Made by a program: the position numbers and the translations under genes
The notes under the pieces: generated by a model
Seen by the model: the letters and a program-made list of their open reading frames with translations, nothing else
What the model was told of the DNA's origin: nothing
The model's database searches: none
NCBI GenBank assembly: GCA_947475995.1
Contig: CANJNI010000006.1
Span: forward strand, 87,325 to 151,324
Source of the DNA: Beijerinckiaceae bacterium
Lineage (GTDB): Bacteria > Pseudomonadota > Alphaproteobacteria > Rhizobiales > Beijerinckiaceae
Direction of reading: 5' to 3'
Length of the DNA: 64,000 bases
Shown here: in pieces, positions 1 through 8,337 of the stretch
Layout: the number at the start of each line of letters is the position of its first letter
How positions within the stretch are numbered: the stretch's first letter is position 1

Positions 1-118
1 GCTCGCCAGCGGGGATCACGAAATCATCATCGGAGACGTGGTGGACTGCATGCATCGCGACGGCGACCCGCTGGTCTTCTTCGCAGGAAAGTATGGGCTT
101 ATCGAAATGCGCGCCTGA
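1..118 (+). CDS. C-terminal fragment of a flavin-reductase-like protein (5' end outside window)
   Basis: Open frame from position 2 to TGA at 116-118 reads LASGDHEIIIGDVVDCMHRDGDPLVFFAGKYGLIEMRA, typical of the flavin reductase domain C-terminus (GDH..IGEV). Confidence 0.6.
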   Translation, partial: LASGDHEIIIGDVVDCMHRDGDPLVFFAGKYGLIEMRA

Positions 119-148
119 GCGCGAATAAACGTCAAAGGGGAGGCGCAT

Positions 149-1195
149 ATGACAGATCGTAAAGGACAAAACCGCCGTAAAGTTCTTCTGGGTGGCGCAA
201 GCGTCGTGGGCGGCATTTGCATGCCGGCCATCGTCTCCGCCGTCGCGCAGACGAAATACAAGGTGAAGATCATCAACACTGCGTCGAACACCGTCCAGAC
301 GATGCAGGAACTGGTGAAGCAACTCGGCTATCTGGACGAATTCGGCCTTGAAGTTGAAGCGTTGAACGTTTCCGACGGCAGCAAGGTGATGGCCTCGCTG
401 ATCAGCGGCGAGGTGGACGCCGTGATGTTGTCCGGTTTCTCGCAAGTCGTGCCGGCCATCGAGAAGGGCGCGCGGCTCAAGATAATGGCCGGGGCTCTTC
501 TGAAATCCAATTCAATGATCTACACCGCGAAGTCCGACGTGCATTCGGTGAAGGACCTGATGGGCAAGACCATCGGGACGGGCGCGGTCGGCTCCAGTCT
601 CCATACGCTCGTGACAGCGCTTCTGCGCAAGAACGGCATTGAGGAAAGTCAGGTCAAGTTCCTCAACGTCGGCAGCGGAACCGACGTGTTCAAGGCCGTC
701 GCGGCGGGCATCGTGGACGCGGGTCCGTCTCAGGTCGAGTTTCAGGATCAGGCCGCCAAGCTGAACATCAAGGCGCTTCCGGATGGGAAATTCTGGGAAC
801 AACTGCCTGAATATTCCGATCAGGGTTCGTTCACCGCAGACCGCACCATCGCGTCCAGACGCGACGCGATTGTTCGTCTGCTGGCGGCCTACGGGAAGAT
901 GTATCGCTTCGTATGCGCTCCTGGGTCTAAGGAGGCCTACATCAAGGCGCGTGTTGCGGCGCTTGGCGCCAAGGCAGACATTCCGGGCGGCGAGGCGCTC
1001 TGGCAGTTCATGCAGGATTTCCAGCCCTACGCGCTGAATCTCACGCTAACTGAAGCGCGCATTGCGGTGACGCAAAAGATCAATATCGAACAGGGCGTCC
1101 AGAAAACCAATCTGCCATACGACAGGGTTGTCGATGCTTCGCTGGCGCGTGACGCTGTCGCGATGCTCGGCGGTCCGGTCAACCATCCGGGCTGA
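149..1195 (+). CDS. ABC-type nitrate/sulfonate/taurine-like (NMT1 family) substrate-binding protein, Tat-like signal
   Basis: ORF 348 aa; twin-arg-like N-terminus (NRRKVLLGGASVVGG); 'GEVDAVMLSGF', 'DLMGKTIGTG' typical of NMT1/SsuA-like proteins; paralogous to 5746-6768. Confidence 0.85.
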   Translation: MTDRKGQNRRKVLLGGASVVGGICMPAIVSAVAQTKYKVKIINTASNTVQTMQELVKQLGYLDEFGLEVEALNVSDGSKVMASLISGEVDAVMLSGFSQVVPAIEKGARLKIMAGALLKSNSMIYTAKSDVHSVKDLMGKTIGTGAVGSSLHTLVTALLRKNGIEESQVKFLNVGSGTDVFKAVAAGIVDAGPSQVEFQDQAAKLNIKALPDGKFWEQLPEYSDQGSFTADRTIASRRDAIVRLLAAYGKMYRFVCAPGSKEAYIKARVAALGAKADIPGGEALWQFMQDFQPYALNLTLTEARIAVTQKINIEQGVQKTNLPYDRVVDASLARDAVAMLGGPVNHPG

Positions 1196-1209
1196 AGGAT
1201 CAAGCATTC

Positions 1210-1953
1210 ATGACCAATCGCGTTGCGCTGGTTACCGGCGGTTCCTACGGCATCGGCGCAGCAGCGGCGATCACTTTGGCGCGCGACGGCTGCGATGTGG
1301 CCGTCGCTGATCTTCGGCGTGAAACACTCGTCGATACGGTGAAGAGCATCGAGGCGCTTGGGCGTCGCGCTGTTGCGGTCGAACTGGATCTGCGCGAACA
1401 GGCCAGCATTGAAGCCGCAGTCGGTGCAGCGGTCATGGAACTCGGAACGATTGATGTTCTGGTGAATAATGCAGGCGTGCCGCAGCGCAAGGCTGCGCTC
1501 GACGTCACTCGCCAGGACTGGTCGCTGGTGATGGAGGTCAACCTCGCCGGTACATTCTTCATGTCGCAGGCGGCGGGTCGCTACTGGATCGAGTCACGCA
1601 AGGCCGGAGCCATCGTGAGCGTGGCTTCCACCCACGGAATTGTCGGCCTCGCCATGAGCACGACCTACGGCGTCTCCAAGGCTGGCGTCAGTCACATGAC
1701 GCGGATGCTGGCGATCGAATGGGCGCAATACGGCATAAGGGTGAACGCGATTGCGCCTGCGTCTACCGAGACGCCGACCCGGACCGGCCTCTCGGACCCG
1801 TCGAAGCGTGATCTTTTCCTCGCGCGCATTCCGCTCAACCGCTTCGGCTCCGTGCAGGATATGGCTGAGGCGATTGCATATCTTGCCGGCGAAAAAGCCG
1901 GCTTCGTGACCGGGCAGACGCTTGTCGTCGATGGCGGCCTCACGTCGCAGTAG
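1210..1953 (+). CDS. SDR family oxidoreductase
   Basis: TGGSYGIGAA cofactor motif, NNAG, YGVSK catalytic motif, C-terminal VVDGGLTSQ. Confidence 0.93.
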   Translation: MTNRVALVTGGSYGIGAAAAITLARDGCDVAVADLRRETLVDTVKSIEALGRRAVAVELDLREQASIEAAVGAAVMELGTIDVLVNNAGVPQRKAALDVTRQDWSLVMEVNLAGTFFMSQAAGRYWIESRKAGAIVSVASTHGIVGLAMSTTYGVSKAGVSHMTRMLAIEWAQYGIRVNAIAPASTETPTRTGLSDPSKRDLFLARIPLNRFGSVQDMAEAIAYLAGEKAGFVTGQTLVVDGGLTSQ

Positions 1954-1973
1954 TCAATTCTGGAGCAATCGAA

Positions 1974-2845
1974 TGTCGGACCAGGCGGCGGCGCCGAAGA
2001 AATATCGCTTTCTTCTCATTCAGGCGTTCCGCCTGCCGGAAGACTCGCCCTATCTGCATCGCAAGCTGACGGGTCCGAAAGAAACGACCCTCATGAACTT
2101 CAACACCCTCGCGCCCATTCTGTCCGATGTGGATTGGGATGTGCATCCGGGCGCACTCACCACTTATGGCAACTGGCCTGTCGAGACGCGTGAGGAGTTC
2201 GCCTATTCGGCGGCGGCGCGTCTCCCGCTCGTGCGGGAGGCTTGCGAGAGCGGCAAATACAACGGGATCGTCCTGCTGGGCGGCGGCGAGCCGGGATTTC
2301 AGGAGTCGCGCGAAATCGGACGCCGCTACCGGATTCCGGTCACCTCCTGCGCATTCTCGCAGATGCATGTGGCGACGATGCTGGGCAACAAGTTCAGTAT
2401 CATCGACCTCTCCGAAAATCATAATATGTACTACTACAATCTTGTCGTTCAGCACCGTATGACAGATCGCTGCGCGTCGATCCGCTCTCTCAACTTTCCG
2501 CATGAGCGTCCCGGTTGCGACCCGGTGCGGCCATTGCATGTCGAGCGCGACAAGGCGCGGCGCGGCGAACGATCCGAGGCGGTGGAAGAGGCGGTGGCAG
2601 CTGCGGTCGCGGCCATAGAGGAGGACGGCGCCGAGGTGATCACGTTCGGATGCTCGGGCTCGTTCTGGCTTCAGCCCTTTGTTGAAAAGCGTCTGCACGA
2701 AATGGGGTGGGAAGTGCCGGTGCTGGAAGGCTATCGTTGCGCGATCACGCTCGCCAAGATGATGGTCGATCTCGGTGTCGACGCCAGTGGTCTGATGTTC
2801 CCGGGCGAACGCCCGAAGCAGTGGCGTCGCAAAAAGGTTTTTTGA
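1974..2845 (+). CDS. Aspartate/glutamate (hydantoin) racemase family protein
   Basis: ORF 1922-2845 with ATG at 1974; 'GIVLLGGGEPG' and 'EVITFGCSGSFWLQPF' correspond to the two half-site motifs of the family. Confidence 0.7.
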
Positions 2846-3083
2846 GGAAGGCTGATAAGTGTTCTGCACGGTCCGCTGCGTCGGACTGCGTAATCTTCGC
2901 CCCCGCGATCGGATGAATGTTCAAAGTTGGTCTGCATCAATCAGTCTTGGCGGGAGTGCCGGAGTCGGCATGTTCGTCAGGATGCTTTGATCTTGCAATT
3001 TACGCGCAGGACTCCCTCAAAAAGCAGCTTGGAAAGGGATTGGTTTGTGCTAAGCTCATTCCACAATAGTGGGAGCGAAACTC

Positions 3084-4325
3084 ATGGACGCCGCCTCCGA
3101 TCCAAGCCTCCGTCATCTTCGAGTTTTCGAGATGGTGTCGAGATTGCAGGGTGTCCGCAAGGCTGCAGACGCGGTCCACATGAGCCAGCCTGCCGTCACT
3201 CAGGCGATAACCAAACTTGAATCGCAGGTTGGTGCGACCCTTTTTGAGCGGCGCAGCAAGGGCACCTACCTCAGCCCCGAGGGAGAAATTTTCGTAGCGC
3301 GCATCCGGTTGATGTTCGCGCAGATCGAGGAGGCGCTCGGGGCCTTCGGGGTTGCTTCCACCAAGGTGCGTTCTCTGGCGATGGTGGCCGAGCGGATTAC
3401 GCGCCCGCAGATCCGTGGTCTCTCGGCGATTGCCGATGGTCGTTCGTTTGCAGACGCTGCACGCAAGATCGGCATATCCCAGGCTTCGCTCCACCGTGCT
3501 GCGCGTGAACTGGAACGCAATCTCGGCAAGCCGCTGTTTCACAATACAGCTTCCGGGGTCATTACCACGCGCGGCGGCGCGGAACTGGCGCGGCGTCTGT
3601 CGCTCGCCATGCGTGAAATCGAATGGGGCGTCGAGGAAATTCAGGCCGCGGCCGGGGTCCGCGGCGGTCAGTTGCGCATCGGGGCGCTGCCGCTCGCAGG
3701 AAGTTTTCTGCTGGCTCCGGTAATCAATGAAATCACCCGGATGTTTCCGGACGTACAGGTGCAGGTTCGCACAGGCGACGGCGCGTTGCTGGCCCGCAGT
3801 CTGCAACTCGGCGACATCGATTTCGTCGTCGGGATGGTGAGGGCGAGCGTCGATCCTGCCGAGATCGAGCAGGAGGAACTCGTTTCGTCACCCTATGTGG
3901 TCGTGGCCCGCCGGGGCCATCCGTTGACGCGAAAGAGCCGGCTGTCCCTGTCCGATCTCGAGCGCTACGAATGGATTGCGCCGATGGCGGGCGCGGCGCG
4001 AAGGGCCGCTTTCGACGAGCTTTTCAATACGATGAAGCGCAAGCCTTCCGCCAATGTCGAAACCTATACGCTTTCGACCATTCGGCTGCTGCTGGAGGAT
4101 AGCGACCGTCTGGCTTTGCTCAGCCGTTTTGAATTCGAGTACGAGAAAGGCGCAGGCGTGCTGACAGCGCTTCCGATCCTTCCGATTCAGAAAGAACATG
4201 CGGTGGGAGTTTCCCGGCGCGTGAAATGGACGCCGACCGCGTTGCATTTGACGTTTCTCGATCTGGTGCGTCGTCATGCGGCGAAAATTGCCGCGCAGAA
4301 CGCGCCCAAGCGCAAGGCGGCCTGA
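3084..4325 (+). CDS. LysR-family transcriptional regulator with two tandem N-terminal winged-HTH domains
   Basis: First HTH: LRHLRVFEMVSRLQGVRKAADAVHMSQPAVTQAITKLESQVGATLFERR; second: ITRPQIRGLSAIADGRSFADAARKIGISQASLHRAARELERNLGKPLFHN; then LysR effector domain. In-frame GTG start at 3069 also possible. Confidence 0.88.
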   Translation: MDAASDPSLRHLRVFEMVSRLQGVRKAADAVHMSQPAVTQAITKLESQVGATLFERRSKGTYLSPEGEIFVARIRLMFAQIEEALGAFGVASTKVRSLAMVAERITRPQIRGLSAIADGRSFADAARKIGISQASLHRAARELERNLGKPLFHNTASGVITTRGGAELARRLSLAMREIEWGVEEIQAAAGVRGGQLRIGALPLAGSFLLAPVINEITRMFPDVQVQVRTGDGALLARSLQLGDIDFVVGMVRASVDPAEIEQEELVSSPYVVVARRGHPLTRKSRLSLSDLERYEWIAPMAGAARRAAFDELFNTMKRKPSANVETYTLSTIRLLLEDSDRLALLSRFEFEYEKGAGVLTALPILPIQKEHAVGVSRRVKWTPTALHLTFLDLVRRHAAKIAAQNAPKRKAA

Positions 4326-4350
4326 CGGCGCCATCTCTGCAGGGGAAAAC

Positions 4351-4545
4351 ATGCCGGAAATCTTTGTTTACGCTGTCGAAGGCAAGAGCGTCGAACAGAA
4401 GCGCAGGCTCGTGCGGGCCATCACGGACGCCATGGTGAAGGAATTCGGGGCGCGGGAGCAGGCCGTGATGGTGCAGATCATCGAGTCGCCCAAGCACAAC
4501 AAGGCCAAGGGCGGGGTCCTGTTCTCCGACGCGCCGCCGCCCTGA
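4351..4545 (+). CDS. 4-oxalocrotonate tautomerase-family small protein
   Basis: 64 aa MPEIFVYAVEGKSVEQKRRLVRAITDAMVKEFGAREQAVMVQIIE; Pro at residue 2 and tautomerase-like pattern. Confidence 0.8.
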   Translation: MPEIFVYAVEGKSVEQKRRLVRAITDAMVKEFGAREQAVMVQIIESPKHNKAKGGVLFSDAPPP

Positions 4546-4703
4546 CGCCCAAAAATGATCGACGGGGACCAGGTTCCTATAGGACCGTGACTTCGGGGAG
4601 CTGCACAATGCTGCCTTGGGTCGCGCGTCCAGTTCCGGATTTACCGTCGGCTGACGACCGGACGCGCGATGCTGCAAATTGTGAAACGTCCAGGTCAGGA
4701 AAC

Positions 4704-5561
4704 ATGAACGAACCCGTTATCGACATTCATCCCCATATCGTGTCGCATGATACGGACCGTTATCCGATCACACCCATCGGGGGTACGCGGTCGGACTGGT
4801 CGAAGGAGCGGTCGGTTACTTTCGGTGAACTCGTCTCCGCCATGGACGACGCCAACGTGATCAAGGCTGCGATCGTTCATTCGTCTACCACCTACGGATT
4901 CAACAACGATCTCGTCGCCGACGTACTGGAAGGCCAGAAGAGCCGTTTCACCGGCGTTTTTTCCGTGAACATCACCCAGCCTGACGCGCCGGAAAGAATT
5001 CGCCATTGGCATTCGCGCGGCATGACCGGGATGCGCATCTACGTGCGCGGCACCACCATCAAGGAAGCATGGCTGGCGATTGACGATCCTGCTTTCGCGC
5101 CTTCGTGGAAGACCGTTGCTGACCTTGGCATGTCCATGTGCGTCAACGTGCTGGCCAAGCCGGTCGGAATCCAGCAGATCCGCAATTGCCTCGAAGCCTA
5201 TCCGTCGGTGCCTTTGATCGTCGATCATCTCGGTCGCCCGCCGATCGAGGATGGTCCTCCCTATGAACTGGCCAAGCCGTGGTTCGAATTGGCGAAGTAC
5301 AAAAATCTGTACCTCAAGCTGACACCATCCGGCCTCGAGGCGGTCCATCAGGGCAAGGCCGACAAGAAGAGCTACATTTCCAAACTGGTCGAGGTTTTCG
5401 GCGCTGACCATATCGCGTGGGGATCGAACTTCCCCTCCAGCCCGGGCAGTTTGCGGGATATTGTCGCCGAGGCGCACACGGATCTCGCGCACCTGAAGAC
5501 GGAAGATCGCGACTGGATTTTCCGTAAGACAGCCCAGAAGCTTTATCCCTCGCTCGCGTAA
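4704..5561 (+). CDS. Amidohydrolase (metal-dependent TIM-barrel, amidohydrolase 2 family)
   Basis: IDIHPHIVSHD metal motif, VDHLGRPP, WGSNFPSSPGS C-terminal motif; ATG at 4704. Confidence 0.88.
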   Translation: MNEPVIDIHPHIVSHDTDRYPITPIGGTRSDWSKERSVTFGELVSAMDDANVIKAAIVHSSTTYGFNNDLVADVLEGQKSRFTGVFSVNITQPDAPERIRHWHSRGMTGMRIYVRGTTIKEAWLAIDDPAFAPSWKTVADLGMSMCVNVLAKPVGIQQIRNCLEAYPSVPLIVDHLGRPPIEDGPPYELAKPWFELAKYKNLYLKLTPSGLEAVHQGKADKKSYISKLVEVFGADHIAWGSNFPSSPGSLRDIVAEAHTDLAHLKTEDRDWIFRKTAQKLYPSLA

Positions 5562-5745
5562 ACTGGCCGGGACCGTCATCCTGATTGGCCAATAATGCGC
5601 AGGGAGTGAGCTGGCCCGAGGCCGCGGAGTCCTGCTTCATTCGCGAATTACTTATTGCGACCGCAGCCGATTTTATTGGCTGCGCGGCAGGACAGGGGCG
5701 ACCTTCGGGAGCTTGACAAATAGCGTTACATTCCGGGAGCGAACG

Positions 5746-6768
5746 ATGAGTGAAGGTTTTCGCGCGGGCGTCCATCGCCGGGCATTTCTGGGCCTTGCCG
5801 GCGCGGTGACGGCGCAGACGGTGTTTCCGCGCTTCGCCTTTGCGGCGGACCCCATAGGGGTTCGGGTCGTGACCAATGGCGGAGTTGAAAATGCCACCAT
5901 CCAGAGCGTTCTCAGCCAGCAGAAGTTTCTGGATTCAGTTGGAGTCGCGCAGACGCTCGTCAATGTGAACACTCCGGTTGCGACGCTGGAAGCTCTCGTC
6001 GACAATCGCGCAGAGATCTGTGTCGTTTCCGGTTTCAACGGCTTGCTGCCCGCCATCGAAAAGGGCGCACCCGTGAAGGTCGTAGGCGCTGCTGCACAGA
6101 CTCCGGCGCTTGCGGTCTATTCGTCGAACAAGGACGTCAGGAAAGCTGCCGATCTGGTCGGCAAGACGGTGGGAATAGGTCCTAACAATGGACTTCTGCA
6201 TGTTGTGGCGCTTGCGCTTCTTAAGGCGAAGGGAGTCGACGCGGCCGGCGTGAAGTTCGTCAACATCGGCAGCAACGCCGAAGTGTATCAGGCAGTGAAG
6301 GCCGGCAAGGTCGACGCGGGTCCGTCGGATGTCTCGAATGCGGCGGACGCGGAGAAATCGGGCCTCAGCATGTTGAGCGACGGCAAGCTGTGGGTCGAGC
6401 TGCCGAATTACCCGTACCAACTTGCCTATGCATCCGACAAGGCCATCAAGGATAACCGCGACGGTCTGGTCCGCGCGCTCGCCGCCTACGGCAAGGTGTT
6501 TCGCTTCATCTCCGCAGCGGATTCGCGCGCGGCCTATGAAGAAGCCCGGAAGGCAGCCAACAATGGCGTGGCCGCCCCGGCGGCGCTCGACGCCTGGAAT
6601 TACGTTCAGGCCAACAAGCCTTACGCAGGCACGCCGGAGACGAGCCGCGAGCGGCTCGACTATCTCCAGCAATTGCACGTTTCGCTCGGGTTGCAGAAGG
6701 AAGTGCTGCCGCTCGAAAGGATTGCCGATCTGTCGCTGGCGCGCGACGCCGTGCGGTTGATGGGCTGA
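5746..6768 (+). CDS. ABC-type NMT1-family substrate-binding protein
   Basis: HRRAFLGLAG Tat-like signal; colinear with the 149-1195 protein (AIEKGAPVKVVG, DLVGKTVGIG, SLARDAVRLMG). Confidence 0.83.
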   Translation: MSEGFRAGVHRRAFLGLAGAVTAQTVFPRFAFAADPIGVRVVTNGGVENATIQSVLSQQKFLDSVGVAQTLVNVNTPVATLEALVDNRAEICVVSGFNGLLPAIEKGAPVKVVGAAAQTPALAVYSSNKDVRKAADLVGKTVGIGPNNGLLHVVALALLKAKGVDAAGVKFVNIGSNAEVYQAVKAGKVDAGPSDVSNAADAEKSGLSMLSDGKLWVELPNYPYQLAYASDKAIKDNRDGLVRALAAYGKVFRFISAADSRAAYEEARKAANNGVAAPAALDAWNYVQANKPYAGTPETSRERLDYLQQLHVSLGLQKEVLPLERIADLSLARDAVRLMG

Positions 6769-6793
6769 CCTTTCCCCATTCAGGAGAAGAACC

Positions 6794-7693
6794 ATGGATT
6801 TTCCTTCCAGCGGTCCGGTGACCCTGCGAACCAACCTGTCTGAATATCCGGTGACGTCGGCCATTCGCAGCGGCGTCGTGTCGTCGCCAATCGTCAGGAT
6901 GGACTTCTGTGGTCCGCCCGTCGCGCATGATGGGTTCAAGGCCATGGTGCGCGAAAACAAGTACGATTGCGGCGAGCTCGCCATCGTGACCTATCTGCAG
7001 GCGCGTGTGTACAACAAGCCCTACGTGCTGCTGCCTACGCCGATCTCCGGTCGTTTCCAGCATCATGTCATCGGCTACAATGTCGATTTCGGAGACGTGA
7101 AGCCCAAGGATATCGAGGGCCACAAGGTCGGCGTGCGCACCTATGCGCAGACGACGTGCCTTTGGGCGCGCGGCATTCTGCAGCACGAATTCGGTGTCGA
7201 TCTCGACAAGGTCACCTGGATGACCATCGATGAAGGCCATCTGGCCGAATATGCAGATCCGCCGAACTGCGAGCGCCTGCCGAAAGGCTCGAAGCTCGAC
7301 GAGATGATGATGAAGGGCGAGCTGAAGGCGGCCATTCTGGGCGCCTATCTGCCGGATGATCCGCGCGTACGGTCGCTGGTTCCGAACCCGCAGGAAGCCG
7401 CCAAGGAATGGCATGCACGGATGGGGCTGATCCCGATCAACCACATGTTCGCCATTCACCGGGATCTGTCGAAGCAGCGTCCCGACGTCGTCAAGGAAAT
7501 TTTCCGCATGATCGTTGAAGGTCGCAAGCATGCGCCCGAAAAGGCGGTGGCGACCATTCCGCCGATCGGGCTTGAGGCGAACCGCAAGGGTCTGGAACTG
7601 GCGATCGACTGGGCCTATGAACAGAAGATCATTCCGCGCCGGCTAAGCGTCGACGAATTGTTCGACGATGTCACGGCCTCGCTGACGGCCTGA
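6794..7693 (+). CDS. 4,5-dihydroxyphthalate decarboxylase-like protein (PBP2 fold, no signal peptide)
   Basis: LRTNLSEYPVTSAIRSGVV...FKAMVRENKYDCGELAIVTYLQARVYNKPYVLLP resembles Pht5-type proteins. Confidence 0.72.
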   Translation: MDFPSSGPVTLRTNLSEYPVTSAIRSGVVSSPIVRMDFCGPPVAHDGFKAMVRENKYDCGELAIVTYLQARVYNKPYVLLPTPISGRFQHHVIGYNVDFGDVKPKDIEGHKVGVRTYAQTTCLWARGILQHEFGVDLDKVTWMTIDEGHLAEYADPPNCERLPKGSKLDEMMMKGELKAAILGAYLPDDPRVRSLVPNPQEAAKEWHARMGLIPINHMFAIHRDLSKQRPDVVKEIFRMIVEGRKHAPEKAVATIPPIGLEANRKGLELAIDWAYEQKIIPRRLSVDELFDDVTASLTA

Positions 7694-7822
7694 ACTGCAG
7701 CGACCACAGGCGCAAAGGACGGACGGGCGCCAGCCTGTCCGTTTGCGTTTGGGCCTGCAGCGTGCCCGGGGGCTGATTATCGACTAGAGTTGCCAGGTTT
7801 CTGTGATTCGAAAGCGAACGAC

Positions 7823-8224
7823 ATGAAAATCCTGTCTGGCATCTTGCTCGGAGCATCATTGATCATGGCTGCATCAGGCGCATCCTCGGCCGAACTGAAA
7901 ATGGTCGACACAAAGGTCGGAACCGGCGCTGAAGCCGTGGCGGGCAAGAATATCGCCGTTCATTATGACGGTTACCTCAGCGACGGCGGCAAGAAGGGCC
8001 GCAAGTTCGACAGTTCGCGCGATCGCGGTCAGCCTTTCACGTTTGACCTGGGGGCAGGGCGCGTCATTCAGGGCTGGGAGCAAGGCTTCAAGGGAATGAA
8101 GGTAGGCGGGACGCGCACGCTCGTCATTCCGCCCGAGCTTGGCTATGGAGCGCGCGGCGCGGGCGGCGTCATTCCTCCCAATGCGGAGCTCATATTCGAC
8201 GTCGAACTGCTGGGCGTTCGCTGA
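7823..8224 (+). CDS. FKBP-type peptidyl-prolyl cis-trans isomerase, exported
   Basis: Signal peptide; GQPFTFDLGAGRVIQGWEQGFKGMKVGGTRTLVIPPELGYGARGAGGVIPPNAELIFDVELL. Confidence 0.95.
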   Translation: MKILSGILLGASLIMAASGASSAELKMVDTKVGTGAEAVAGKNIAVHYDGYLSDGGKKGRKFDSSRDRGQPFTFDLGAGRVIQGWEQGFKGMKVGGTRTLVIPPELGYGARGAGGVIPPNAELIFDVELLGVR

Positions 8225-8337
8225 AGCAGGACGTTCAAGACAAGCCTGGCCGCGCAGTCGCGAACTGCTGCGGCTATGCTTGTTTGCCGGAACAACGCCG
8301 TCTAGTGTCGGGCCTCGCTGCCTGACCGGGACGTCTG

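Noticed and set aside
7700-7745. Inverted repeat after 7693 as a Rho-independent terminator
   Set aside because: Stem is imperfect and lacks a U-tract; too weak to call.
8285-8315. GGAAC at the end of the FKBP-HK gap as an EcfG promoter
   Set aside because: 16/17-nt spacing leads to GGGC/GGCC, not NGTT; no match.
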